DNA of 61,579 nucleotides from Acetatifactor sp. (GCA_022511465.1 JAFLRM010000015.1:1-61579), one strand, 5' to 3'. Shown: positions 44,731-54,618, numbered from the stretch's first letter. Numbers and translations are program-made. The notes: a model not told the origin generated them from the letters alone.

Positions 44731-44841
44731 GTAACACCATCCGGTTTCAAATTAAACGACCTGCTCTATTCTATGCTTCTCGCGTTTCTTTGGTATCTTG
44801 TACAAAATCGCTGCAGGGACAAGCAACTTTATGGAAAACGG

Positions 44842-46011
44842 TCAGGCTTTCAGCTGGATGCGCTTTGCAACGCTAAGGACCAGACCGATCTCAATCAACA
44901 GAAACATCACGGAGGAACCTCCGTAGCTGATAAACGGCAGGGAGATACCCGTGTTGGGGATGGTGCTGGTAACCACGGCGATATTTAAGATCGCCTGAAT
45001 GGCGATATGTCCCATAACACCCACAACCAGAAGTGCGCCGAAAAGGTCAGACGCGTTGTTGGCAATGATCATCATTCGCCAGAGCAGAAGAACAAACATC
45101 AAAATGATCGCGATAGCTCCAAAGAGCCCCAGTTCCTCGCAGATAATGGAAAAGATCATATCGTTCTGAGCCTCGGGCAGGAAATTCAGCTTCTGCATGC
45201 TCTGGCCGAGTCCCTTTCCCCAGACACCGCCGCTTCCAATGGCATAGAGTGCCTGAAGTGTCTGAAAGCCTTTCCCCTGCGCATAGCTCTCCGGATCAAG
45301 CCAAGCCAGGATACGCTCGCTTCTAAAGCCCTCCACACTGTCCGCGTTGACAATGATCAACACCAGGATTGCCGCCATGGCCACTGCGGCCGCACCCATG
45401 ATCACAAACTTTTTGTAGTCCGGACTGGCTACAAACACCATAAGAAGAGAGATTCCCATAATGATGATCGCGGAACTTAAGTTATTGGTCAGCTGCCACA
45501 CCAGAAGCACAATGGGAAGCGGGACGATCACCATGACGAGAAATCCTTTCATAGTGCGCACCCTCTTGCCGATCTTGCACACCAGAGCGGCGAGGAACAG
45601 GATCATTCCCAACTTTGCCACCTCCGCCGGCTGCAGATTAAAAGGAAATCCCTCCACACCGATCCAACGCTTCGCACCGTTTCTCTCAATGCCGAGAGGT
45701 GTCAGCACCAGCAGGATCAAAATCATCGACATCACATATCCAAGCGTGGCAAAACGTTCCCAAAAATGATAAGGAATGTTGGCCACCACGATCATCGCCG
45801 CCAATCCGACAATATCAGCCGCAAGCTGACGCTTGAGGTAGTAGGCCGCGTCCCTTATGTTCGGGTCCGAGAAAGCCTCGTAGGAGCTTGCGGAATACAC
45901 CATGACCAGACCAAAGCCCAGCAAAAACAGCACGATAAACAAGAGGCTGTAGTCAAAAAAATATTCGGATTGTTCTTTTTTTCTGCGTCTTCTGCTTCTC
46001 TGTCCTGCCAT
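44842..46011 (-). CDS. ftsW: FtsW/RodA/SpoVE family lipid II polymerase
   Basis: 389 aa SEDS glycosyltransferase with about ten membrane segments. A basic start (MAGQRSRRRRKK) precedes LLFIVLFLLGFGLVMVYSAS; the SEDS core has NLQPAEVAKLGMI and the C-terminal NTGISLPFISYGGSSV. AAGGAG before ATG. The position directly after murD matches Bacillus spoVE; whether it serves division, sporulation or both cannot be decided. Confidence 0.94.
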   Translation of the reverse strand: MAGQRSRRRRKKEQSEYFFDYSLLFIVLFLLGFGLVMVYSASSYEAFSDPNIRDAAYYLKRQLAADIVGLAAMIVVANIPYHFWERFATLGYVMSMILILLVLTPLGIERNGAKRWIGVEGFPFNLQPAEVAKLGMILFLAALVCKIGKRVRTMKGFLVMVIVPLPIVLLVWQLTNNLSSAIIIMGISLLMVFVASPDYKKFVIMGAAAVAMAAILVLIIVNADSVEGFRSERILAWLDPESYAQGKGFQTLQALYAIGSGGVWGKGLGQSMQKLNFLPEAQNDMIFSIICEELGLFGAIAIILMFVLLLWRMMIIANNASDLFGALLVVGVMGHIAIQAILNIAVVTSTIPNTGISLPFISYGGSSVMFLLIEIGLVLSVAKRIQLKA

Positions 46012-46043
46012 GGCAACTCCTTCATTTTATTACATATGTTATT

Positions 46044-47420
46044 TTATTTCAAACCCTTAACATACTCTTTAAAAAGTCTGCCTCTCTCCTCGTAATTAGG
46101 GAACATTCCCCAGCTGGCGCAGGCGGGGGATAAGAGAACCGCATCTCCACTCTCCGCAAGCTCCGTGCAGAGACTTAAACATTCATCGTAAGTGTCTGCA
46201 AACTTTATGTTGGTAAAACCATGCGCTCTGGCACAGTCCGCTATCTTCTCCCGCGTCTGCCCGATCAGCACCAGCCATTTGACCTTGCCGTCAAAGCTCT
46301 CGATCCACTCGTCATACTCACTCTGCTTGTCGTAGCCGCCTCCGATCAGGATCGTTGGTTTACTCATGGCTTTAATGCCTTGAATCGCCGCATCCGGGTT
46401 TGTTCCTTTAGAATCGTTGTAATAATCCACACCGCCTTTGGTGGCGACAAACTCTATCCTGTGCTCCACCGCATGGAAATCTTTGATAACCCCAAGGATG
46501 GTCTCTATAGGTACGCCCATGCCCTCCGCAATGGCAATGGCTGCCATCACATTCTCCACATTGCACAGGCCGACCAGATTCATATCCCGGTGGATATCAA
46601 GAAGCTCCGTCACCCGGCCGTCCACGCTCTTTACAATCTGATCTCCTTTTAAATAATATCCATTGCTTATTTCTTCTCCGGAGGAGAAAAACACCACTTT
46701 CGCCGGACATCTGTCCGCAAAAGCTCTTGTGTACTCGTTGTCATAGTTCAGGACACAAATATCCTCCTTGGTCTGTCTGGCTGCAATAGCTTCCTTGGCT
46801 GCCACATACGCCTCCATGGTATGATGGCGGTTTAAGTGATCCGGTGTGATATTCAATATTGCGGACACTGCAGGGCGGAAAGCATCCGTAGTCTCCAGCT
46901 GGAAAGAGCTGATCTCTCCCACCGTCACCGTGTCACCTCCGGTCTTCAACACCTCCAGCGTGTAAGGATTGCCGATATTCCCCACCACATAGGTACGCTC
47001 TGTGCCCAGATGTGCTTTCATGATCTCTCCCACCAGCGTGGTGGTCGTCGTCTTACCATTGGTGCCGGTGATCGCCACAACACGGCCTTTCTCCGCAAGA
47101 TACCCTAACTCAATCTCTCCCAATATAGGGACGCCTCTGTCCCGAAGCCGGTTCACCAATGGGATATCCGTGGGCACTCCGGGGCTTAATACCGCAATCT
47201 GAATACTCTCCTCCACTTCTCCGGGCAGTTCCCCCGCAATGCACACGGCGGGACTCCCCTGTGGAAGCTTTCCTCGAATCTCTTCCTCTGAGATCTTGTC
47301 GCTGCTGTCATACAGAATAACCTCGGCCCCCAAATGCTCCAACAATGTCAACGCTCCGATCCCGCTGATACCGGAGCCAACCACCAGACATTTTTGTCCT
47401 GCGAACTTTAATCCAGACAT
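46044..47420 (-). CDS. murD: UDP-MurNAc-L-alanine:D-glutamate ligase
   Basis: 458 aa, cytoplasmic peptidoglycan precursor synthesis. N-terminal Rossmann domain (VVGSGISGIGALTLLEHLG), central ATPase with GTNGKTTTTTLVGEI, and NITPDHLNRH. AGGAGG precedes the ATG. 43 bp after mraY. Confidence 0.97.
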   Translation of the reverse strand: MSGLKFAGQKCLVVGSGISGIGALTLLEHLGAEVILYDSSDKISEEEIRGKLPQGSPAVCIAGELPGEVEESIQIAVLSPGVPTDIPLVNRLRDRGVPILGEIELGYLAEKGRVVAITGTNGKTTTTTLVGEIMKAHLGTERTYVVGNIGNPYTLEVLKTGGDTVTVGEISSFQLETTDAFRPAVSAILNITPDHLNRHHTMEAYVAAKEAIAARQTKEDICVLNYDNEYTRAFADRCPAKVVFFSSGEEISNGYYLKGDQIVKSVDGRVTELLDIHRDMNLVGLCNVENVMAAIAIAEGMGVPIETILGVIKDFHAVEHRIEFVATKGGVDYYNDSKGTNPDAAIQGIKAMSKPTILIGGGYDKQSEYDEWIESFDGKVKWLVLIGQTREKIADCARAHGFTNIKFADTYDECLSLCTELAESGDAVLLSPACASWGMFPNYEERGRLFKEYVKGLK

Positions 47421-47463
47421 GATTTTCCTCCTGATCCAATCTCTATTTCCGTCTCTTGTTCAT

Positions 47464-48423
47464 TCAATTCCATCCCATAAGTCCAAACAGGCACATGATG
47501 GCAGTAAAAATGGTAAACGCCGCCACGATCCGGGTCTCCGGCCAGCCACACAGCTCAAAATGGTGATGAAGCGGTGCCATCTTAAAGAGTCTTCTTCCGC
47601 CGCTCAGCTTAAAAAAGGCCACCTGAAGCATCACAGACATAACCTCCGCCAGATAGATAAGCCCCACCACAGCAATGAACAGCGGAATCTGCAGCATATA
47701 CCCACAGGCCGCCACGAAGCCGCCCAGGGCTAACGACCCCGTATCCCCCATGAACACGGAGGCCGGATGGACATTAAACAGCAGAAACCCAAGAAGCGCT
47801 CCCGCCACCGCACAAGCCACGGGGGCAATCCCATTTCCCAGCCCCACAGCCACCACTGCAAAGAACACCGCCACGATCAATGTCACACTTCCCGCCAGAC
47901 CGTCCAAGCCGTCTGTAAAATTCACACCGTTGGCCGTCCCCAGGACCACGAAGAACAGGATCGGGATATTCAACACTCCCATATCTATGTACCGGCCTGG
48001 AAAAAAGGGAACTCTCATGGCAAGGCTCACATCCGTATAGTGGAGCAGATAGTAGGCAAAGATACCGGTCACAACCAGCTGTCCTGCAAGCTTACACAGT
48101 GGCGTAAGTCCCATGGATCGTCTACATGCAATTTTGATATAGTCATCCAAGAATCCTACCATTCCAAACCCGAAGGTCAGAAAGAGAACCGGTGCGATCT
48201 CAGGGTAATCTTCGATGTACAACAGGGATGTGACCACCAGGCTGGCAAGGATCAGGATCCCTCCCATAGTGGGCGTACCCATCTTCTTAAGGTGTGTTCT
48301 GGGGCCATCCTCCCTGACAGTCTGACCGAATTTGATCCGCCGAAGGAAAGGGATCAAAACCGGCCCTCCAAATGCGCTGATGCAGAAAGAGAGGAGGACG
48401 CTCAAGGTACAAATACGATTCAT
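47464..48423 (-). CDS. mraY: Phospho-MurNAc-pentapeptide transferase
   Basis: Makes lipid I at the membrane. 319 aa, about ten membrane segments. Catalytic aspartates in GFLDDYIKI and NFTDGLDGLAGS, and the C-terminal PLHHHFELCGWPE. AAGGTG precedes the ATG. murE and murF, often upstream in this cluster, are absent. Confidence 0.97.
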   Translation of the reverse strand: MNRICTLSVLLSFCISAFGGPVLIPFLRRIKFGQTVREDGPRTHLKKMGTPTMGGILILASLVVTSLLYIEDYPEIAPVLFLTFGFGMVGFLDDYIKIACRRSMGLTPLCKLAGQLVVTGIFAYYLLHYTDVSLAMRVPFFPGRYIDMGVLNIPILFFVVLGTANGVNFTDGLDGLAGSVTLIVAVFFAVVAVGLGNGIAPVACAVAGALLGFLLFNVHPASVFMGDTGSLALGGFVAACGYMLQIPLFIAVVGLIYLAEVMSVMLQVAFFKLSGGRRLFKMAPLHHHFELCGWPETRIVAAFTIFTAIMCLFGLMGWN

Positions 48424-48443
48424 ACTCTGGACACCTTCACTAT

Positions 48444-50180
48444 TTATTGATTATAACTCATAATCCCCAAATACGGAAGAATATTTTCAAAAAGCTGACG
48501 AAGGATCGGTGCAGCCACCTGACCTCCATAGTAAGTTCCCTGAGGATTGTTCACGATGGCAATGGCGATCACCTGTGGATCATCCGCCGGAGCAAACGCC
48601 AAAAAAGATGCGATGTATCGTCCGCTGTTCCTGGGTAGCGTCTGGCTTGTGGCCGTCTTACCACCCACGCGGAATCCTGCCACCTGGCCATTTCTGCCGC
48701 CGCCCTCCGAAACCACCAGTTCCAACATGCCACGCATGGTCTCGCTGGTCTCATCCGACACGATCCCCGACTGTACAGGGTAGGAGAAGTCTTCTACCAC
48801 CTCTCCGTTCTCATCCACCGCTTGGATCCCAAAGTGTGGAGTGACACGGTTTCCTCCGTTTACAATGGAGGCCGCAGTGGTCAAAAGCTGAATAGGTGTG
48901 ATCTGGAAAGACTGCCCAAAGGACACCGTGGCAAGCTCCACATTTCCCATATCATCCTTGTTGTGCATGATTGTACCCGCCTCGCCCGGCAGATCGATCC
49001 CTGTCTTCTGCTTCAGACCAAACTGCTCAAAATATTTATAGTAATTATCCACTCCCAGCCGCATTCCCACAGTGATAAATACCGGGTTACAGGAGTTCAT
49101 GGTAGCCTGCACAAAAGTTTCCGATCCGTGTCCGGCCGTCTTGTGGCAGCGGATCTTTCTGTCATCCACAACAATAAATCCGGGGCAGCTGAAGGTATCC
49201 TCCGGTGTCACCACTCTCTCCTCCAGACCGGCCGCCGCCGTAATGATCTTAAAAGTGGATCCCGGCTCGTAGGTATCGTTGATGCAGCCGTTTCTCCAGA
49301 TGCCGTTCAACAGGTTTTGCTGTTCCTCTGTGCTCAAATTCTCCTCCGTCCCTTCGGGAAGCGCGTAAGGATCATTTAAGTCAAATTCCGGCACATTCAC
49401 CATGGCGTAGATTTCTCCATTGTTGGGATCCATCACGATGATGGAAACACTGTCCGCCTCCTTGGCGGCGCACGCCTGAACGGCCAACTGGGTTGCATAG
49501 CTCTGAATATTCCGGTCTATGCTTATGTAGAGATCATTTCCTGCAACAGGTTCGATCCGGCGTTCTCCCGCCTCATCCACCTCTATCCCGCGGGCATCCG
49601 TCACTGTGAGGATCGTTCCCGCCTTTCCCGTCAGATACTCCTCGTATATGACCTCCAAACCAATAATGCCCTGATTGTCTCCTCCAGTGAAGCCAAGCAC
49701 CTTGCTGGCTAAATCTCCGTAGGGATAATAGCGCTTGTAATCCTCATCTACTTTCACCCCCGCAAGATCGTACTCCCTGATGCGGTCTCCCGTCCCCTTA
49801 TCCACATTGCTCCGAATGCGCTCCATGGAGGAATATTTCTCCACCCTCTGTCTGACAAACTCTTCGGTAACTCCCAATTCCTTAGAGAGCACTTGGATCA
49901 CCTGCTCCGGATCCTCAATCTGGTTGTGAATAACAGAAATGGTACAGACAGTCATGTTATCCGCCAGCACCGCACCATTTCGATCCATGATCTTTCCTCT
50001 GGCTGCCTTGATGCTCCTCTCCCTCTCGTGCAGATCGGTGGCAAGCTCGGAGTAATGCTCTGCCCGCCATACCATCAAATAGACCAATCTCCCAAACAGA
50101 CCGACCAGAACGCCCGCGCAGAGGAAAAACACCACCATGATCTTCTTCCTGTGGGCAATCTTATTGTTGTTTGCCAGCAT
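48444..50180 (-). CDS. spoVD: SpoVD-type class B penicillin-binding protein
   Basis: 578 aa transpeptidase, by position the sporulation-specific SpoVD. One membrane segment (about 15-37), N-terminal PBP dimer domain, transpeptidase domain with EPGSTFKI (active Ser near 310) and NSCNP. The third motif reads GGKTATSQ: KTA in place of KTG (near 507). The C-terminal PASTA domain of Bacillus SpoVD is missing. The Shine-Dalgarno GAGGT sits inside the 3' arm of a 13-bp hairpin, and a sigma-E-like promoter overlaps that hairpin. 20 bp before mraY. Confidence 0.9.
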   Translation of the reverse strand: MLANNNKIAHRKKIMVVFFLCAGVLVGLFGRLVYLMVWRAEHYSELATDLHERERSIKAARGKIMDRNGAVLADNMTVCTISVIHNQIEDPEQVIQVLSKELGVTEEFVRQRVEKYSSMERIRSNVDKGTGDRIREYDLAGVKVDEDYKRYYPYGDLASKVLGFTGGDNQGIIGLEVIYEEYLTGKAGTILTVTDARGIEVDEAGERRIEPVAGNDLYISIDRNIQSYATQLAVQACAAKEADSVSIIVMDPNNGEIYAMVNVPEFDLNDPYALPEGTEENLSTEEQQNLLNGIWRNGCINDTYEPGSTFKIITAAAGLEERVVTPEDTFSCPGFIVVDDRKIRCHKTAGHGSETFVQATMNSCNPVFITVGMRLGVDNYYKYFEQFGLKQKTGIDLPGEAGTIMHNKDDMGNVELATVSFGQSFQITPIQLLTTAASIVNGGNRVTPHFGIQAVDENGEVVEDFSYPVQSGIVSDETSETMRGMLELVVSEGGGRNGQVAGFRVGGKTATSQTLPRNSGRYIASFLAFAPADDPQVIAIAIVNNPQGTYYGGQVAAPILRQLFENILPYLGIMSYNQ

Positions 50181-50186
50181 ATATGA

Positions 50187-50236
50187 AACCTCATAAAAAG
50201 GGCTTTACATAACTGTATTCCCATTTTTATGAGGTT
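50187..50236 (-). promoter_or_regulatory. Hairpin hiding the spoVD ribosome binding site
   Basis: On the minus strand perfect 13-bp arms AACCTCATAAAAA (50224-50236) and TTTTTATGAGGTT (50187-50199) enclose a 24-nt loop. The spoVD Shine-Dalgarno GAGGT is the end of the 3' arm, six bases before the ATG, so it is paired in any transcript that contains both arms. Confidence 0.8.
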
Positions 50237-50240
50237 ATTC
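50212..50240 (-). promoter_or_regulatory. Sigma-E-like promoter of spoVD
   Basis: GAATAAC (50234-50240), 14-bp spacer, AATACAGT (50212-50219) matches the sigma-E consensus (KMATATT, 14, CATACAnT) at 5 of 7 and 6-7 of 8 positions. Start point would be near 50205, inside the hairpin loop. Confidence 0.55.
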
Positions 50241-50259
50241 ATTGGAACTTGCGTTTTCT

Positions 50260-52542
50260 TTAGTCCATACCCTGTCTGGGATTAGCGATATTGGGGTTAA
50301 CAGGAATGTCGTCTCCCAGTACCCCCTCGCTTTTGTTGATAAGTTCTCCTGTCTGAGCGTCCACGTAATCCCCGCTCGGACTCACACGGTAGCCGGTGGC
50401 AGGGTCAATGGGATAGTTCATCCATGCCGGCCGTTTGGAACCGGTCTCACCGGTGACATCCGTGATAGTTCCGTCGCCATTGTCGTAAGGATTGTCCGAT
50501 GAAGAGGTAGTGTCTCCCTCTCCGTTCTCCGGAGAAGTCTCCGAGTTCGTGGCATACATAGTCGTGACCGCGAGCTTTCTCTCCTCCAGTTCCTTAATTT
50601 CCTTATCATCCAGTTCTTCCGTCATAAAAATATTCAGGTAAGGCAGTACCTCCGTCAAAACATTTCTCACAATTTCGGTGGCAAACTTGGCGTCGTCCTG
50701 CTTGGCGGCATTGGCCCTGTCCACCACTACATAGATGGCGATCTGGGGATCGTCCGCAGGCGCATAGCCCATGAAGGATACCACATACTCGTTGTTGTCG
50801 CGGGGGTAGGTCTCCGCGGTGCCGGTCTTACCGCCGATGGCGTAACCTGCTGGTCTGGCGGTCCTTCCGGTTCTGCTCTCTCCGCCCTCCTCCATGACCG
50901 TAGCCCGACAATATTGACGAATCAGCTTGGAGGTGGACTCTGATACGGTCACCTTCAGCACTCTTGGCTCAATATTCTGCACGGTTGCACCGCTGGCATT
51001 GGTAATCTTATCCACCAGATGGGGCTCATAGTAGTAACCACCATTGATCAGGGAACAGTAGCCCGTGATCATCTGTATCATGGTCACATTAAAGTTTTGC
51101 CCGAAAGAGTTGGTGGCAAGATCCGTGGGGCCCATCTCAGCCGCCTTGTAGATCACATCGGTCGTTCTGGTCTCTCCCGCCAGATCTACATTGGTTCTGA
51201 GACCAAAGTTAAAAACATTCTGGAATTTGCTGAAAGATTCTCTTCCCATCGACTGTGCGATCTTCATAAGCGCGATATTACATGACCAGGCGATGGAGGA
51301 CTGGACATCCACATCCCCATGTCCGCCGGTGGTGGGATGGCAGCCAATCTTGTGTCCCCCCACCTCATAGTATCCCGAGCAGGTGTAATGTTCACCTCCA
51401 CTGATAGCACCGGTTTCCAGTGCTGATGCCACCGTAAAGGGCTTGATCGTGGAGCCCGGCTCATAAGTGCTGGCAATACAATAATTTTTCCAGAGGTTAT
51501 TCAGGTTTGCATAAAGCTGTGTCTCATCCTTCTTCAGCTCATCGAGAACCTCCTGAGTGACGATGGTGTCCGTCTTATTCACCTGATAATAGCCATTCCC
51601 GATGTCCACCTGCTCATATAGATGAGAGCCAAGCAAGGCATCCGTGTTTCTGGGATCGTTCAGATCGTAGGTGGGGAGGCTTGCCATTGCCAGGATCTTA
51701 CCGGTATTGATCTCCATAATGATGCAAGCGATATTTTCCGCACCATTTCCCTCCCGCGCTTTATTTTTATACTTCTCATTAAATTCAAGCAAACACTTTT
51801 CCACAATACTCTGGATATTGGCATCGATGGTGGTGTGAATGGTATAGCCGTCCACGGCGGCTTTCACTGTACGCTCCAACGTGGAATCATCGTTCAGATA
51901 ACCGTACTCTCTTCCGTTGGTACCATTTAAAATGTCATTGTAATACTCCTCCAGACCATATTGACCTACATTGCTGCTGGATGCAAAACCAATAACGTCC
52001 GCCGCCAGGGAACCGCCCGGATAGATCCTCCTATACTCTTCCTCAAACCAGACACCCTTGATGTTGCTGTTCTTTGCCTGATCGGTCTGAAAGCCGCTGA
52101 TCTCCTCGTAAGTCAACCTTTTTGCGGCCACATACCACTGGGAGCTCTTATTGGCAGACACATGCTGCCGGATCGCCGTCATGTCAAGCTGTGGAAAATT
52201 GCTTGCAAGCGCCTGTAGAGTTGGCTCGATATACTGCTGTCTCGACGTCATCACACTGGCATCAATGATCAGATTATACACTTTCTCACTGGTGGCCAGC
52301 TGGGTCCCTCTGGCATCCACAATGTCGCCCCGTCTGAAAGGAATTGTTATGGAGTCATATTGCTGTTGTGATAGCACCTGTTTTTGGTACTGTGTTCCGT
52401 TCTCTCTGGCTATCCAGATCAGTCTTCCACCTAAGCCTGCAAAAGCCAGCAGTACTATAAAGAATAGTACCACCAGCTTTTTCTGCATTTTTATAGAAAA
52501 TTTACGGTTCTTTTTTTCTTTCACGCTACGCCTCCGCACCAC
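50260..52542 (-). CDS. ftsI: Division-type class B penicillin-binding protein (FtsI/PBP2-like)
   Basis: 760 aa transpeptidase of septal peptidoglycan. Membrane segment (about 22-45), dimerisation domain with FRRGDIVDARGTQLATS, transpeptidase motifs STIK (near 362), SCN and GGKTGTAE (near 569). Unlike SpoVD next door it has a canonical KTG. After the domain a 120-residue polar tail follows, with an acidic Ser/Asp/Gly-rich part and a Pro/Tyr-rich end (DPATGYRVSPSGDYVDAQTG). Start codon is GTG. Partner of FtsL, FtsQ and FtsW. Confidence 0.93.
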   Translation of the reverse strand: MVRRRSVKEKKNRKFSIKMQKKLVVLFFIVLLAFAGLGGRLIWIARENGTQYQKQVLSQQQYDSITIPFRRGDIVDARGTQLATSEKVYNLIIDASVMTSRQQYIEPTLQALASNFPQLDMTAIRQHVSANKSSQWYVAAKRLTYEEISGFQTDQAKNSNIKGVWFEEEYRRIYPGGSLAADVIGFASSSNVGQYGLEEYYNDILNGTNGREYGYLNDDSTLERTVKAAVDGYTIHTTIDANIQSIVEKCLLEFNEKYKNKAREGNGAENIACIIMEINTGKILAMASLPTYDLNDPRNTDALLGSHLYEQVDIGNGYYQVNKTDTIVTQEVLDELKKDETQLYANLNNLWKNYCIASTYEPGSTIKPFTVASALETGAISGGEHYTCSGYYEVGGHKIGCHPTTGGHGDVDVQSSIAWSCNIALMKIAQSMGRESFSKFQNVFNFGLRTNVDLAGETRTTDVIYKAAEMGPTDLATNSFGQNFNVTMIQMITGYCSLINGGYYYEPHLVDKITNASGATVQNIEPRVLKVTVSESTSKLIRQYCRATVMEEGGESRTGRTARPAGYAIGGKTGTAETYPRDNNEYVVSFMGYAPADDPQIAIYVVVDRANAAKQDDAKFATEIVRNVLTEVLPYLNIFMTEELDDKEIKELEERKLAVTTMYATNSETSPENGEGDTTSSSDNPYDNGDGTITDVTGETGSKRPAWMNYPIDPATGYRVSPSGDYVDAQTGELINKSEGVLGDDIPVNPNIANPRQGMD

Positions 52543-52559
52543 TGCTCTTTTGCCTGCCG

Positions 52560-53057
52560 TCAGTTGTCATCCGCTACGACTCTCATATAGTCATTACCTA
52601 TACCGCTGTAGGTAACGATCTGCCCTTCCTGCGCATAAGTCATTCCCAGCTCTCCGATGGCGATCCGCTTGATCTCCTCCAGATCAATGCTGCTGGTGAT
52701 GCGGTTGTATGCCTCATCGTTCTCAAGCTTCATGGAATTGAGCCGACTCTCCAGTTTTGCGATGTTTTGCACTTTAGCGGTCATCTCTGCCTGAAGCTGT
52801 ATGTAGTTGATCAGGATCACAGCGCAGGCGCATAGAGCCACCACCAAGAACATCACATAGCCCAAACTCATATGATGGGCCTTGTCCCTGTTCTTTCTCG
52901 CCTCATGACTGAGTTTTCTCCTGGGATCCTCCTCGAGCTGTCTCTGTATATCCAAGTTTCTCGCAGTATTATCGTAGACATACATGTTTCTGCTTCTATA
53001 TTGGCCGGTTCCGCTTCGTCCGGTGCGATTTGCCGACGTTCTTCTCGTCTGTGCCAT
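52560..53057 (-). CDS. ftsL: FtsL/DivIC-type septum protein
   Basis: 165 aa bitopic protein. Long, basic, disordered cytoplasmic tail (about 1-62), membrane segment (about 64-85), then a coiled coil (LQAEMTAKVQNIAKLESRLNS) and a short conserved end (IAIGELGMTYAQEGQIV). Sequence similarity in this family is low; the position between rsmH and ftsI settles the identity. AAGGCG precedes the ATG. Confidence 0.85.
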   Translation of the reverse strand: MAQTRRTSANRTGRSGTGQYRSRNMYVYDNTARNLDIQRQLEEDPRRKLSHEARKNRDKAHHMSLGYVMFLVVALCACAVILINYIQLQAEMTAKVQNIAKLESRLNSMKLENDEAYNRITSSIDLEEIKRIAIGELGMTYAQEGQIVTYSGIGNDYMRVVADDN

Positions 53058-53156
53058 TGGTATCGCCTTCTTTCCAAATTTATTTTTACCCTTTTAGTCG
53101 CAGTTTAATATTTCCTCTGAATTCAAGTAATTTATTAATTAAGGTTTATCTTTAAG

Positions 53157-54116
53157 TTAACTTTTTCCTTTAAGTCCAATTTCTTCCTTAGCTTTCTCAA
53201 ACACCCTCAGTTTCGCGCTCTTGGAACGGCTGTTTTCCGCCAGCTCGTCCGGATTGGGAAGAATCGGCTTTCTGGTGACCACTTTCCCTCTCGACTTTTT
53301 GCCGCACACACACACAGGAAACTCCGGCGGACAAGTACAAGGGTTCTCATTTTGCTTAAAGCTTGTCTTCACGATCCGGTCTTCCAGGGAATGGAAAGTG
53401 ATAATGCAGAATCTTCCTCCGGGCTTTAGCAGATCGATAAAACCATCCAGGGAGCTGCGAAGCACCTCCAGCTCATGATTGCACTCAATGCGAACCGCCT
53501 GAAAGGTCTGCTTGGAGGGATGTCCGTTCTGACGCATCTTTGCAGGGATCGCCGCCTTGATCGCCTCGTTTAACTGAAAAGTAGTCTCTATGGGCTGCTC
53601 TGCCCGAGCTCTCACAATGTGCTTTGCAATATTTTTGGCAAAGGGATCCTCTCCATAATCCCGTATGATATGGAAAAGTTCCTGCTCAGAGTACTGATTT
53701 ACAATATCCCGGGCGGTCAATGTCTGACGCCTGTCCATACGCATGTCCAAAGGGGCATCAAACCGGTAGGAGAATCCTCTCTCCTCCGTGTCAAGCTGGT
53801 AGGAGGACACCCCCAGATCCAGCACAATTCCATCCACCGCACAGACACCCTGCTCTTCCAGCATCGTCTTGGCATTGCAGTAGTTGCCACGCAGGATCGT
53901 CACCTTGTCCCCGAAAGGCGCAAGTCTTTCCTCCGCCGCACAGATGGCGGCATCATCCTGATCGATCCCGTAAAAGTGACCATTTTCCAGTCTGCTGCAC
54001 ACCTCAAAGGCATGTCCGCCTCCGCCCAGCGTTCCGTCCACATATATGCCGTCCGGCTTGATATGCAATTCTTGGATAGTCTCCGCCAGCATGACGGAAT
54101 AATGGTTAAATTCCAT
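53157..54116 (-). CDS. rsmH: 16S rRNA (cytosine1402-N4)-methyltransferase
   Basis: 319 aa SAM enzyme (MraW). [10 protein letters not shown] at the N-terminus, SAM-binding [15 protein letters not shown], and [11 protein letters not shown]. The C-terminus has [16 protein letters not shown], typical. The start at 54116 gives MEFNHYSVM; its Shine-Dalgarno is weak, and ATGs four and eight codons upstream exist. Second gene of the mraZ cluster. Confidence 0.96.
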   Translation of the reverse strand: MEFNHYSVMLAETIQELHIKPDGIYVDGTLGGGGHAFEVCSRLENGHFYGIDQDDAAICAAEERLAPFGDKVTILRGNYCNAKTMLEEQGVCAVDGIVLDLGVSSYQLDTEERGFSYRFDAPLDMRMDRRQTLTARDIVNQYSEQELFHIIRDYGEDPFAKNIAKHIVRARAEQPIETTFQLNEAIKAAIPAKMRQNGHPSKQTFQAVRIECNHELEVLRSSLDGFIDLLKPGGRFCIITFHSLEDRIVKTSFKQNENPCTCPPEFPVCVCGKKSRGKVVTRKPILPNPDELAENSRSKSAKLRVFEKAKEEIGLKGKS

Positions 54117-54168
54117 ATTACTTCTCATTCCGCCGCACAAACGGCTCTAAAACTGGCGGTCTCTCCCG

Positions 54169-54600
54169 TTAAATCGTTAGATTCAGGTCTTTCATGGCTT
54201 CCGTAATGTCGTCAATGTCAACTCCGGCATTGACCTCATCCCATTTTTCTTTACTCCAGATCTCAATGCGGGTACCCACACCCACCAGCACAACGTCTTT
54301 CTCCAGTCCGGCAAATTCTCGGAGAGAGGCCGGGAGGAGAATCCTTCCTTGCGGGTCCAGCTCCAGCGAAGCCGCTCCCGCAAGGAAGAAACGTGCAAAT
54401 TGTCTTGCTCCTTTGTCAATCAGTGGCAACGATGTCAGGTTCTTCTCAAATCTCTCCCAATCTTCGTTGGCATACACATATAAGCAGCTATCAATTCCCT
54501 TGGAAACAACAAACTCCATCCCCAAAATACTGCGGAACTTTGAAGGGATACTCAACCTGCCTTTCGCGTCGATCGTATGATTGTATTCACCCATGAACAT
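54169..54600 (-). CDS. mraZ: Transcriptional regulator MraZ
   Basis: About 143 aa, AbrB-like DNA-binding protein with two repeats (DAKGRLSIP and DPQGRILLP). Represses its own dcw operon in other bacteria. ATG at 54600 gives MFMGEYNHTIDAKG; GGTGGTGAT lies upstream. The leader contains repeated AAAGTGGG boxes, the expected kind of target. Confidence 0.95.
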   Translation of the reverse strand: MFMGEYNHTIDAKGRLSIPSKFRSILGMEFVVSKGIDSCLYVYANEDWERFEKNLTSLPLIDKGARQFARFFLAGAASLELDPQGRILLPASLREFAGLEKDVVLVGVGTRIEIWSKEKWDEVNAGVDIDDITEAMKDLNLTI

Positions 54601-54618
54601 CACGATCACCACCATTCA

